DNA of 64,000 bases from an uncultured Ignavibacteria bacterium (GTDB lineage: Bacteria > Bacteroidota > Ignavibacteria > SZUA-365), in contig CAJXVM010000009.1 in assembly GCA_913061095.1 (NCBI GenBank), positions 1 to 64,000 on the forward strand. Reading direction: 5' to 3'. The notes under the pieces are model-generated. The model worked only from the letters and a program-made list of their open reading frames with translations. It did no database searches and was not told where the DNA came from. Shown one piece after another: positions 15,767-24,755 of the stretch. The translations under genes were made by a program, and so were the position numbers. Position 1 is the first letter of the stretch, and each line of letters begins with the position of its first letter.

Positions 15767-16584
15767 TGCTCATGCCCGAATCCCGACGCAGACGTATCAT
15801 GATCCAGGTCGAATACGACGGAACCGATTTCGCCGGCTGGCAGCTCCAGCCCGATGTGCGCTCGGTGCAGGGGACGCTCGAAAAGGCGCTGGAGAGTCTG
15901 TTCGGCCAGCGGGTGCGTGTGCATGGTGCCGGTCGCACTGACACAGGCGTGCACGCGATCGGGCAGGTCGCGCATTTCGAGATGGAGACGCATCTCGACG
16001 CGAACACGCTGCGCCGTGCGCTGAATTCGGAGCTGCCGCCGGATGTGAGCATCCGCGATGCGCGGGAAACGGATACGGATTTTCATTCGCGCTTCTCCGC
16101 CTCGTCGCGCGCCTACGTGTATTCCATCGCGCATGAGCGGATATCCCTGGAGCGCAGACAGCAGTGGATCGTCTACCCGGAGGTCGATCACGTTCCCATC
16201 CGCGAAGCTGTCCGCTGCCTGTCCGGCACGCACGACTTCACTGCGTTCTCGAAGTACACCCCCGATCAGCCGCATCACTTCTGCCATGTGTTCGAGACAG
16301 AGTGGGATGCCGGCGAGCGCATCAGCCGCTTCCGCATCCGGGCGAACCGCTTTCTGCAGGGGATGGTGCGCTGCATCGTCGGCGGACTCATCCAGGTGGG
16401 CCGCGGCCGCATGACGCCCGGGCAGTTCGGTGATGTCCTGGAATCCTGCGACCGCAGCCGCGCACCGATGCTGGCGCCGCCGCACGGCCTGATACTCACC
16501 GAGGTGCGCTATGACGAATCCGAGCGCGCCGTGGTCGCCGATGTCATGCGCCGTCTCGCCGAGGAAGGCCAGGGCGGAAGCTAG
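15766..16584 (+). CDS. truA: tRNA pseudouridine(38-40) synthase
   Basis: 272 residues. TruA converts uridines 38-40 of the anticodon stem to pseudouridine. IQVEYDGTDFAGWQ (about 13-26) is the family start, the catalytic aspartate is D59 in GAGRTDTGVHA, and the FRIRANRFLQGMVR and GLILTEVRYD segments close the fold. The ATG overlaps the glnE stop by one base (TAATG), indicating coupling. The end overlaps the convergent comEC by 4 nt. An internal ATG at residue 12 would also keep the core. Confidence 0.95.
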   Translation: MLMPESRRRRIMIQVEYDGTDFAGWQLQPDVRSVQGTLEKALESLFGQRVRVHGAGRTDTGVHAIGQVAHFEMETHLDANTLRRALNSELPPDVSIRDARETDTDFHSRFSASSRAYVYSIAHERISLERRQQWIVYPEVDHVPIREAVRCLSGTHDFTAFSKYTPDQPHHFCHVFETEWDAGERISRFRIRANRFLQGMVRCIVGGLIQVGRGRMTPGQFGDVLESCDRSRAPMLAPPHGLILTEVRYDESERAVVADVMRRLAEEGQGGS

Positions 16585-19100
16585 CGCCACACCACCTTCC
16601 GAACATCCTTTCCGTCACTCTCCAGCAGCACTGCTCCATCGGCATCCGTACGAAGTATCTCCGCTCCCGATTCGAGCAGGCGCATCCCCACTGTCTCGTC
16701 CGGATGTCCGAAGCGGTTGTTCCTTCCCGCGCTGATCACGGCGAAGCGGGGCTGTACCTGCGCGAGAAAGACATCGGCGGTGCTGGTCGCGCTGCCGTGA
16801 TGCCCGACCTTGAGCACATCCGCGCGCAGGAAACCGCTGTAGCGCCGGACCATCTGCTGCTCGGCGCCGGTATCCGCGTCGCCGGTGAAGAGGAAACACG
16901 TGTGGCCGTAATCGAGCCGGAAGACTACTGAGTTTTCGTTGGAGGATTCGACGAGCGAGTCGGGGACCGGGGAAAGCCCGTAGAGTATGACATTACCGGG
17001 AAGCTGAAGACGACTACCCGCGCGCACATCGTGCATCACGGCTCCCGAGGCGCGCATGCGCTTCAGCAGATCGCCGGCGGCGCCCTCTTCAGGCCAGCGT
17101 CCGCCGAGCAGGATATTCCCGACCGGCATGGCCTCGAGCAGCGCGTGGACTCCTCCCCGGTGATCATTGTCGGGATGCGTGATCACGAGCGTGTGCAGGC
17201 GGCGGATACCGCAGTAACGCAGGTAGGGAAGGATGACACGTTCACCAGCGTCGTAGAAATCACTGGCGGGTCCCGCGTCGACGAGCACCGCTTCTCCGCC
17301 GGGCAGGTGGATGACAGCGGCATCGCCCTGGCCGACATCGAGAAAGGCGATGCGCAGGACGTCGGGGGCCGGGGGCGCTGCGCGTCCGAGCGTGACGGCG
17401 GCAAGCACGGCGGTCGTGAGCATTACGAATTTGTGTTTCAGCCGTCCTTCGGAACTCCCCAGCCACACGAGCGTCGCGGCATACCCGATCCATACCACGG
17501 CGGGCAGCTGCGGAACGGCCAGCGTTGCGAGTGGGAGTTGCGCCAGTGCGTCCGCACTCAAAAGAATGACGTCGAGTGCCGCGCCAGCGACGGCGGCGAA
17601 ACGCAGTGACAGCCATGCGGCCGCTCCCGCCGCGACCGAGCAGGCGCCACAGGTTACCGCGAGGAAAACCATCGGCACTGCAGCGAGGTTGACGAGCAGT
17701 CCGGAGGGACTCACCTGTCCGAAACTCACGGCAAGCAGGGGAAGAGAGAACGACTGCGCGCTGATGGTCAGGGCGAAGAGGTTGGCGGGCACACGTGCGA
17801 CGCCGCCGCGCAGACGGCGCGACAGAGGGCGGAGCAGGAAATCGCGCACGCGTTCATGAAACAGGAGGATGCCGAAGACGGCGGCGAAGGAGAGCTGGAA
17901 ACTCAGCCCGAACAGCGCCAGGGGATCCATGAGGAGGATGATCAGGGCTGCAGCGGCGAGGGCGTTGACGGGATCGCTGCGGCGCTGCAGCACCACGCCA
18001 CCGAGGAACAGTGTGCTCATCAGCGCGGCGCGCACGACAGGCGGTGCAAGACCGGTCATCGCGGCGAATCCCCACAGCACCGTCAGTGCGAGACCGGCCC
18101 TCAGCGGATACCGCAGACGATCGAGCGGCATGAACACGATCAGAAGGATGATACCGGCGTGCAGTCCCGACACGGCAAGAATGTGCATGATGCCCGCATC
18201 CCGGAAATCCTCCATGACATCATCGCCGATCCCACCCCGGTCGCCCAGAAGAAGTCCGGCCATAAGCGCTGCATGATCCGGTCCGTAGCGCATGCCGATG
18301 ATCCTGCGCGTGTGTCTCCGCATCGCGGTGATCGCGCCTGCCGCGATCCCCGGATCCTCATGGCCGACGATTTCAAGGTCGCTTCCTTTCGACACGCTGC
18401 AGAACAACAGGCAGCCCTCGCTGATCATCCATGTGCGGGCATCGAAGGCGCCGGGATTCCGCGACGGCAGCGGCGTGCGCAGACGGCAGCGCAGCCGCGC
18501 GACGTCGCCCCAGCGCAATGCCCGCAGCGTGTCATCCTCATCCCATGCGCTTCGGCGGTAGCTGACCAGCAGCATCCCTGTCACCGGAATGGAATCCGGT
18601 GCAGCAGCGCTGTCGATACGTCCCGGTGTCTCCGGTCGCACACCCGTTCCTGTCGGCACGTCAGAGCGCAGGTGTGGGAGCGACGTTGCTCCGTCGCCCG
18701 TTATCGCCGTGCAGCGCAGACGAAAGCGCAGCCGGTCAGGCGCGACACGCGGATCCTCCGCAACGATACCGGTAAGGATCACGTGCTCGCGGCGGTCGGC
18801 AAAGTTCAGAATGTCTTGCTGCCCGGTCCGGAGCGCGCTGCGGCAGTGCAGCATGCCGGCGGTAAGCAGCAGCAGAACTGCCGCCGTGTCACGGAAAGGC
18901 GGAAGCCATGTCCGGAACTCCGGTCGCAGTCGTGCATGCAGCAGCCACAGGAGGATCACTGCGGAGAGCAGCGCGACAGCAGCCGGCAGAAGAATGGTGA
19001 CCGGGACGGGGCAGCGCCAGTGAAGGATGCATCCGGTGGTGAATGGCAGCAGAAAACGGACCGCGGGCAGTCGCACGATCCGGCGCAGTGAGCGGCGCAT
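16581..19100 (-). CDS. comEC: ComEC/Rec2-family DNA uptake channel protein
   Basis: 839 residues, typical for the three-part form. N-terminal membrane region and DUF4131-like OB segment (about 1-250) with HVILTGIVAEDPR, central Competence domain with ILAVSGLHAGIILL, and C-terminal metallo-beta-lactamase-like domain: DVGQGDAAVIHLPGG, THPDNDHRGG and KVGHHGS supply the metal ligands. In transformable bacteria ComEC carries single-stranded DNA across the inner membrane. No other competence genes are in view, so active transformation is not shown. It lies 30 nt after the metalloenzyme gene on the same strand, and its last 4 nt overlap truA. Confidence 0.9.
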   Translation of the reverse strand: MRRSLRRIVRLPAVRFLLPFTTGCILHWRCPVPVTILLPAAVALLSAVILLWLLHARLRPEFRTWLPPFRDTAAVLLLLTAGMLHCRSALRTGQQDILNFADRREHVILTGIVAEDPRVAPDRLRFRLRCTAITGDGATSLPHLRSDVPTGTGVRPETPGRIDSAAAPDSIPVTGMLLVSYRRSAWDEDDTLRALRWGDVARLRCRLRTPLPSRNPGAFDARTWMISEGCLLFCSVSKGSDLEIVGHEDPGIAAGAITAMRRHTRRIIGMRYGPDHAALMAGLLLGDRGGIGDDVMEDFRDAGIMHILAVSGLHAGIILLIVFMPLDRLRYPLRAGLALTVLWGFAAMTGLAPPVVRAALMSTLFLGGVVLQRRSDPVNALAAAALIILLMDPLALFGLSFQLSFAAVFGILLFHERVRDFLLRPLSRRLRGGVARVPANLFALTISAQSFSLPLLAVSFGQVSPSGLLVNLAAVPMVFLAVTCGACSVAAGAAAWLSLRFAAVAGAALDVILLSADALAQLPLATLAVPQLPAVVWIGYAATLVWLGSSEGRLKHKFVMLTTAVLAAVTLGRAAPPAPDVLRIAFLDVGQGDAAVIHLPGGEAVLVDAGPASDFYDAGERVILPYLRYCGIRRLHTLVITHPDNDHRGGVHALLEAMPVGNILLGGRWPEEGAAGDLLKRMRASGAVMHDVRAGSRLQLPGNVILYGLSPVPDSLVESSNENSVVFRLDYGHTCFLFTGDADTGAEQQMVRRYSGFLRADVLKVGHHGSATSTADVFLAQVQPRFAVISAGRNNRFGHPDETVGMRLLESGAEILRTDADGAVLLESDGKDVRKVVWR

Positions 19101-19130
19101 GCGTATTCTCCCTTATTGCGTGCGCGAAGG

Positions 19131-20069
19131 TTATGCGAGGAAGCTACAAACGGCGGGAACGATATCCGAGATAGAAATGAGCGACCTGGTGTCGAATCCC
19201 TCGCGGCGGCCGAAGAGAATCAGCGGAACCGGATTGCGCGTATGCGTCTTGATCCCGATCTCTTCGATGTTGCCGTGGTCGCTGGTGACCAGCACCAGCA
19301 GTTCATCGAGCGGGGCCGCCTCGTGCAGGCCGTGCAGCAGCGCATCGACATCAAGCAGCGTGCGTGCGGCGAATGCCGGATCCATGTCATGCCCGGCCTT
19401 GTCGGTCATGAAGTATTCGAACAGGGTGAAGTCATGCGCGGCGGCGACGCGTGAGAGCGCGCGGCCGGCCTCATGCGGTGTAACCACCGGCGCGTCGGGA
19501 TGTCCGATGCGGGCCCAGCGTTCGGCGGTGATGTCAGTCGATACGGCTTCGCCGCGCTTCAGATCGTCGATGTCGCGGAAACGCAGATCCGCCGCCATTG
19601 CCGCGTACATGCCGGCCACCATGCGCCGCCGGGGACCCGCGAGGTAGTCGAAGAAACGCTGCGGAAACGCATTCGCCAGCGTGGCCCGCGCCGGTGCCGC
19701 GCCGTTGCGCAGCCGGTGGAAAATATTGTGCACTTCGACCACTGGCTTGAGCGTGGAGTAGAGATAGGGACCGAAATGCTGTCCGATAATGCGTGCAGTA
19801 TTCTTTCCGGTGTACAATGCGGACTGTCCCGTGCCGCTCTGCGGAAGACCCGGCACGCCGAGGTTTGCATCCAGCGGGATGCATTCTGCCTCTGAGGCAG
19901 CGACGTAGCGGTTGCGCAGGGAGGGGAGCTGTCCGTCAAGAAGATCATGCAGGAACGGCGGCCGGGCGGCGAACAGCGGATTCCGCCGGGGATCTTTCGT
20001 GCCGATGCCCACACCGTCCAGCAGAATGAGCAGCACACGCCGCCGGGATTCAGGCGTTCGCGCCGTCAT
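19131..20069 (-). CDS. Alkaline-phosphatase-superfamily metalloenzyme, phosphoglyceromutase-like
   Basis: 312 residues. [11 protein letters not shown] (first metal aspartate, about 13-23), [13 protein letters not shown] (nucleophile Ser/Thr region), DKAGHDMD and [10 protein letters not shown] supply the metal ligands of the alkaline phosphatase/iPGM superfamily. It is shorter than iPGM and lacks the inserted domain; similar compact proteins occur in FCB bacteria and are annotated only as metalloenzymes or peptidases. The substrate is unknown. Its start lies 20 nt inside the end of dtd, so the two are coupled; comEC follows. Confidence 0.75.
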   Translation of the reverse strand: MTARTPESRRRVLLILLDGVGIGTKDPRRNPLFAARPPFLHDLLDGQLPSLRNRYVAASEAECIPLDANLGVPGLPQSGTGQSALYTGKNTARIIGQHFGPYLYSTLKPVVEVHNIFHRLRNGAAPARATLANAFPQRFFDYLAGPRRRMVAGMYAAMAADLRFRDIDDLKRGEAVSTDITAERWARIGHPDAPVVTPHEAGRALSRVAAAHDFTLFEYFMTDKAGHDMDPAFAARTLLDVDALLHGLHEAAPLDELLVLVTSDHGNIEEIGIKTHTRNPVPLILFGRREGFDTRSLISISDIVPAVCSFLA

Positions 20070-20526
20070 CCGTATACTCGGATTTGCTTTTCACGGTGAC
20101 CGTGACCGGGCCGTCATTGACCAGCTCAACGTCCATCATGGCGCCGAACTCGCCGGTCGCGACACGTTCGGTGCCGAGCAGTGCCGAGAGCTCGGCCACG
20201 AACACCTCATAAAGGTGCTCCGCGAGTGCGGGCTCGGCGGCGTGCCCGTAGCTGGGACGATTGCCTTTACGCGTGTCGGCGTGGAGTGTGAACTGCGAGA
20301 CGACCAGCGCCGACCCACCGACGTCCTCTACCGAGAGATTCATTTTTCCTTCCGCATCGTTGAAGATGCGCAGTCGCGCCAGGCGTCCGGCAAGATAGCG
20401 GGCGTCTTCATCCGTGTCGCCGTGGGTGACGCCGAGAAAGGCGAGCACACCGGCTTCGATGCGTCCCGTTATCCTGTCACCGACGCTGACACGTGCGCGG
20501 GAGACGCGCTGTATGAGTATGCGCAT
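20050..20526 (-). CDS. dtd: D-aminoacyl-tRNA deacylase
   Basis: 158 residues, slightly longer than the usual 145-150. DTD hydrolyses D-amino acids (and glycine on tRNA-Ala) off tRNA, protecting translation. The signature SQFTLHAD (about 98-105) and the cross-subunit NDGPVTVTV motif (about 136-144; canonical NxGPVT) are intact, and MRILIQRVSRARV is the standard start. First gene of a unit dtd - metalloenzyme - comEC. Confidence 0.95.
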   Translation of the reverse strand: MRILIQRVSRARVSVGDRITGRIEAGVLAFLGVTHGDTDEDARYLAGRLARLRIFNDAEGKMNLSVEDVGGSALVVSQFTLHADTRKGNRPSYGHAAEPALAEHLYEVFVAELSALLGTERVATGEFGAMMDVELVNDGPVTVTVKSKSEYTDDGANA

Positions 20527-20601
20527 GGTGTATTCCAGAGAATGTCACATCGCGGGGAACTGCCCCGGCATGTCAATGTAGCACGAGAGGGGGGAATGAT
20601 G

Positions 20602-21225
20602 CTAGGAGAAGAGTTTGCTCTTGATACTGTCCATTTCCTCGATGATGCGGCGCAGGAGAGGGTGATCGTCGCTGTCGACCATCGGATAGTAATCGCGCTC
20701 GGTTTCCTCGATGTACTGAAAGGGATTGCGTTTCACTCCGAACTCGAGGCAGCGGTAGTTGTCGAGGCGCTCGGCAAACTTGACGATCTTGCAGTCGACA
20801 CTCGCAAAGCGCAGGCGTTCGATGTATTCCTGGTCGGAGTGTTCGCGTTGCGCGCCGCCGAGCTGAATGTTTTTGGTCAGTACCTCGACGATGTAGGAAA
20901 TGTATGCGTTGAAATTGTACTTGATCACTTCGGCTGTGATGATGTCGCTGTCTTCGAGCACGTCATGCAGAAGGGCGGCCGCGATCACATCGCCGTTGTA
21001 GTATTCCAGCTCACGGATGACGATGCGGGCAACGCGTGAGATATGCCAGAAGTACGGTGTGGAGTCGTTGCGTACCTGGAATTCATGCACACTCGATGCC
21101 ATTTCATAGGCACCGATGATGGTGGTCAGGTCGACGGGATCGACACGTTCGGCGATATCGCCGATAAGTTCTTCCCGTGAATACTGATTCTGGTTATACA
21201 GGTTTATGGGGGAATTCATCGTCAC
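20602..21225 (-). CDS. HD-domain hydrolase, RelA/SpoT-like
   Basis: 207 residues from GTG 21225, or 205 from ATG 21219. An HD phosphohydrolase fold is visible: YFWHISRVARIV (histidine), AALLHDVLEDSD (HD pair then the ED motif typical of SpoT/MESH1-type ppGpp hydrolases), and VDCKIVKFAERLDNYR (equivalent of VKLADRLHNM). No synthetase, TGS or ACT domain is present, so a stand-alone alarmone or nucleotide hydrolase is possible, but activity is inference. It sits downstream of the GH57 gene on the same strand with a 140-bp gap. Confidence 0.75.
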   Translation of the reverse strand: MTMNSPINLYNQNQYSREELIGDIAERVDPVDLTTIIGAYEMASSVHEFQVRNDSTPYFWHISRVARIVIRELEYYNGDVIAAALLHDVLEDSDIITAEVIKYNFNAYISYIVEVLTKNIQLGGAQREHSDQEYIERLRFASVDCKIVKFAERLDNYRCLEFGVKRNPFQYIEETERDYYPMVDSDDHPLLRRIIEEMDSIKSKLFS

Positions 21226-21365
21226 TGCGAAAAGAAGAGCGGCGCCGGGAAGCGACCGTCACCCGGAGCATTTGCCTGCGTGACGGCATGCGCGCGGCCA
21301 TGCCTTTTCCGTAACAGCATGACCGCGCGAATGTCGGCGTTTCTGAAAGTCGCTCGTTATCGAAA

Positions 21366-23945
21366 TCAGTAGCGATTCTTGATGCGGGCGAAAATGTCCT
21401 CGACAGTCATTTTATCGCCCGTAATGGTGATGCGCCGCCACTCGTCGGGGAAGGTCTCGGCACCGTCCCAGGTGCCCTGTCCGCCGGAGTTGGAGAACTT
21501 ATAGAGCAGATCGCCCTGATCCAGTTCCACGACAAGTGTCCAGGCATTGTCGCCATAGTTCTTGTCACCGTTTTCACCGTTATCCCACATGCGCACGGTG
21601 TTCGGTTCCATATTGGCCAGTTCCTTGCGGTTGCCGGCGATGAAGACCGAAGTGATGGCTTCGCGGTCCACGAGTCGGCAGATGAAGGTCACGCGCGTGC
21701 GTTTCCGCGGCGCGGTCCATGTGGGTTTGTATTCCGCGGGATTGACAAAGGAAGCAAGGGCCGGTGTCGAGAGTCCGGCCAGGGTCTGGCTCTGCGCAAG
21801 CATGGTGCGGAAGCTCTCCTCGAACGGCTTCGGATTCATCTGCAGCAGCGCATTCTTGTTGAACGCCTCCATCCAGTGCGGACTGGTCGCGCCGTAGAAG
21901 AAATTGAACGGCTGTGTCGCGAAATCGTCGAGATACTCAACGGTCGTGACCGGGGCGGCGGCTCCGGCGATCTTGCCGCGCGTCTGGCGCAGATAATCCC
22001 ACGCCTTGTTCGTTTCACGCGTTCCGATCCAGAGATTGAAGTTGCCGTTGTGGCGCGACCCCGAGGCCAGTTCCTTGATGCTGGTGAAGTCGGCGGGCCG
22101 GTGCGGCGGGATGCCGCGCATGCGGTTGCCGTTGATGTATTCGGACATCGTGACGGACACGATGGCGCGTGTCTTGAACAGCTTGTTGAGCTTGCGGTAA
22201 ATGCCGTTGATGATTCCCTTGCCGTCGATGTCGCGCTGGTAGTGCGCCCAGGCCTCGTCGCCGTCAAATACCACGGTCACGAGTGCGTGCTTCTTCGGAT
22301 TGTTCGGGGCCATCGCGAGGACGTTCGTGATGAAGTCGTCAGCCGAATTTTCCGCGTAGTAATTGCGGTACACCCAGTTGATGCGGTTGCTGAGCAGGCC
22401 GTTCGCAAACGCACCGTACAGCGATTTGTCGTCGACGCTGACCATGTAGGGCAGCGTGCTCGGGAGATTCCTGGGAGAGGATTTTTCCAGGACCTTCTCA
22501 TCGGAGGTGAACCACTCGAAGCCGTTGTCCTTGAGCAGCGGGATGACATCGGGCGAAATCGCGCCGTACGGCGGCACGTAGCCGGTCGGTGCGGCGTTGA
22601 AATACTTCTGGTAGGCGGCGATGGACATCTTCAGCTGCGCATCGGCATCCGCCGGGTTGGCGTAGGTCGCCGGCAGATCGATATCAGGATCGGCGTCCTT
22701 CGCGACGTCGGAGTTGATCAGCAACGGCAGTACGGCGTCGGCGTAGGATGTGGATGCGAGCTCGAGCTGGCCGATCATGGCCTTCGGATTGAACATGGCC
22801 TTCTCGAAGGCGGGCTGGATGCTGGCCATGACATACCAGATCGACGCCACGATGCGCTCGCAGTCGTCCTCGGTGATCGCGCGCTTGAGGTAATACTTGC
22901 CGTCACTGCGGAAGGATACCAGGTCGCGCATGTCGAGCGAACGGTAGATGCGCGTTCCGGTCTGGATCAGCGGCACGCGGCGCTCGTAAAACTCGGTGTC
23001 GAAATTCGTGAAGATTGCCATGAATTTCAGGAGGCGCAGCTCATCGACCGAATAGCTCGGATTGCCGTTGCTGTCACGCCATTTTTCGTACAGCTCCATA
23101 AGTTCCGGGAAACGACGAAGCCGCACTTCGCTCATCGTGAACGCGTTCCACTCGTTCCTGTAGAGATGGGCCTTGTCTTCTTCGGTGAGCTGCTCGGCGG
23201 GCGTCAGGCAGATGTCGATCCACGGGTCGGTCTTTCCCTTCATCTCGCGGAGGAAACGCGCACCGTCCATGTCCGCATTCGTGGGATTCATGGCGCGGTA
23301 CGGTTCGACGTAGGGCTCGAGGCGCTTGACGTAGATTTCCTGAATCTGCCAGAGCAGGGTGGGAGACAGCACTGCCGTGGCATGCACGTTGGGATAGCGC
23401 TGGATCACATCCGCGAGCTCGAAATAGTCGCGCAGCGCGTGCTGGCGAACGAAGGGCGCGGTAATCTGGTCCTGTTCCACGTCATAGTACAGCGGCAGGT
23501 GATGGCGGAACACGAGGTTGAGGTACACCGTGCCGCCCGTCTTGGCATAGTCATCGTTCAGATTCTTCCGTACCGGATAGGCCTGTGTCAGCAGCTTCCC
23601 GTCTTCTCCCACGCTGACGAGGGAATTGAGGCGGCGGCCGTCGATCGATTCGAAGGTGAGAGGATTCTCCGGATCGATGACGATGTCGCTTCCGTTGAGG
23701 GAATACGCGTACTGATATGTTCCGGGCAGAAGGTCCACGGTGGCCGTCCAGACACCCTCGTCCGATTTGGACATGGGATGGGACTGGGTGGACCAGGCGT
23801 TGAAATCTCCGACAAGGGAGACCGAGGACGCTTCCGGATTCGAATAGACGAACTGAACCCCTCCGGCCACACTTTCAGGCTGGGCCTGAAGCGGCGCGGA
23901 TGCAAAAAGGGTCGCAATCAGCAGAAGGAAGAAACTGCGTTTCAT
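21366..23945 (-). CDS. Secreted GH57-like glycosidase with N- and C-terminal starch-binding-type modules
   Basis: 859 residues with a signal peptide (about 1-21, ending LQAQ). Residues about 28-110 form a CBM48/E-set glycogen-binding-like module (VSLVGDFNAWS, GTYQYAYSLNG). A GH57-like catalytic barrel follows: VFRHHLPLYYD (motif 1), FEWFTSDEKVL near residue 480 (nucleophile region) and VVFDGDEAWAHYQ near 560 (acid/base aspartate region, LDGEN in typical members). A second carbohydrate-binding-like module (about 755-845; SVFIAGNRKELANMEPN, MWDNGENGDKNYGDN) closes the protein. It is predicted to act on alpha-glucans outside the cytoplasm, although motif 1 deviates from HxHQP and substrate cannot be assumed. 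Confidence 0.8.
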   Translation of the reverse strand: MKRSFFLLLIATLFASAPLQAQPESVAGGVQFVYSNPEASSVSLVGDFNAWSTQSHPMSKSDEGVWTATVDLLPGTYQYAYSLNGSDIVIDPENPLTFESIDGRRLNSLVSVGEDGKLLTQAYPVRKNLNDDYAKTGGTVYLNLVFRHHLPLYYDVEQDQITAPFVRQHALRDYFELADVIQRYPNVHATAVLSPTLLWQIQEIYVKRLEPYVEPYRAMNPTNADMDGARFLREMKGKTDPWIDICLTPAEQLTEEDKAHLYRNEWNAFTMSEVRLRRFPELMELYEKWRDSNGNPSYSVDELRLLKFMAIFTNFDTEFYERRVPLIQTGTRIYRSLDMRDLVSFRSDGKYYLKRAITEDDCERIVASIWYVMASIQPAFEKAMFNPKAMIGQLELASTSYADAVLPLLINSDVAKDADPDIDLPATYANPADADAQLKMSIAAYQKYFNAAPTGYVPPYGAISPDVIPLLKDNGFEWFTSDEKVLEKSSPRNLPSTLPYMVSVDDKSLYGAFANGLLSNRINWVYRNYYAENSADDFITNVLAMAPNNPKKHALVTVVFDGDEAWAHYQRDIDGKGIINGIYRKLNKLFKTRAIVSVTMSEYINGNRMRGIPPHRPADFTSIKELASGSRHNGNFNLWIGTRETNKAWDYLRQTRGKIAGAAAPVTTVEYLDDFATQPFNFFYGATSPHWMEAFNKNALLQMNPKPFEESFRTMLAQSQTLAGLSTPALASFVNPAEYKPTWTAPRKRTRVTFICRLVDREAITSVFIAGNRKELANMEPNTVRMWDNGENGDKNYGDNAWTLVVELDQGDLLYKFSNSGGQGTWDGAETFPDEWRRITITGDKMTVEDIFARIKNRY

Positions 23946-24218
23946 AATACTCCGCGAAAACTATGAAGGTGAATACTGAAACTCAGGGTTGTGGAGACGA
24001 AGTGCCATCAAGACGTCAAACTACTTTTTTATCGCTTGAAATGCAACAAAATCAACGGTGTTCACGGGTGCGCGGCAGCCGACGCACCCTGTATTTACGC
24101 CGTACGCATCCTGTCGGTTCCCTCCGATCGGCGGTGCACTTTTTCACTTTCTGAACCCGTGCGGAATTATGTATGTTAGGATGTCTCGCCTCCCGTTTCA
24201 CCAGTACGGTCATCAGTC
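23946..24218. other. Divergent promoter region between GH57 and the long operon
   Basis: 273 bp without a coding signal. AT-rich runs (ACTTTTTTATCG near 24022-24033; CTTTTTCAC near 24138-24146) and a TATGTTAG box at 24172-24179, 40 nt before the next gene, are the only promoter-like elements. Nothing else is evident. Confidence 0.5.
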
Positions 24219-24755
24219 ATGGACGTTTCTCCCCAGGTCAACGATATTATCGAGCTTCTCTCCGCCTACGCCGGAGACCGTCTCCACGATCCCGCCGGTC
24301 TCGGCAGTTTTCTGCAGCACGCCCACGATCGCGGCAGCCCCGAGGCTCTGGGGGAACTGGCGTTCAAGGGAAAGTACCTGAGCCGGCTCCAGCTGACCAT
24401 GCGAAGGCAGACACCGGAATCAGAGCTGTATGAGAAACTCGAACAGGAGTTCTCCCGCACGGTGCATGAATTCCATGCCATGGTCTCGGATTTTTTCGCG
24501 GATGCAGAAGAGGAGCGGCGCGAGATAGTGCAGCGGCATTATCTCGCCGTGACACATGATGCGCTGCGACGGCTGATGCAGCTCGCCGAAGATCTCACCT
24601 GGCTCAAAAACTGGGAACTGGAGATGACCCAGGACGGGAGTGGCGCCGCCGGCAGAGGCGCCGCCGGCACTGACGGAGCGAATCACGAACCTGGCTCCGG
24701 CGGCAATTCCGGTCGGGACAAAAATAAGGACGAGGACAGCAGCGGGAGCGAATAA
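24219..24755 (+). CDS. Conserved-looking hypothetical protein, first gene of the tilS operon
   Basis: 178 residues, not recognised. Soluble and mostly helical: DVSPQVNDIIELLSAYAG, then heptad-like E/R-rich helices (about 65-130, ELYEKLEQEFSRTVHEF, FFADAEEERREIVQ), and a disordered Gly/Ser/Asp tail (about 137-178). The tail is low complexity and would not fold. Its stop overlaps the tilS ATG (TAATG), so it is translationally coupled to the tRNA-modification gene. No function can be claimed. Confidence 0.75.
   Translation: MDVSPQVNDIIELLSAYAGDRLHDPAGLGSFLQHAHDRGSPEALGELAFKGKYLSRLQLTMRRQTPESELYEKLEQEFSRTVHEFHAMVSDFFADAEEERREIVQRHYLAVTHDALRRLMQLAEDLTWLKNWELEMTQDGSGAAGRGAAGTDGANHEPGSGGNSGRDKNKDEDSSGSE

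Noticed and set aside
20602-21225. Toxin-antitoxin alarmone system based on the HD hydrolase
   Set aside because: No synthetase gene is adjacent; only a hydrolase-like HD domain is seen.
21876-23966. 696-codon antisense frame opposite the GH57 gene
   Set aside because: Shadow of a well-supported gene; no motifs or start context.
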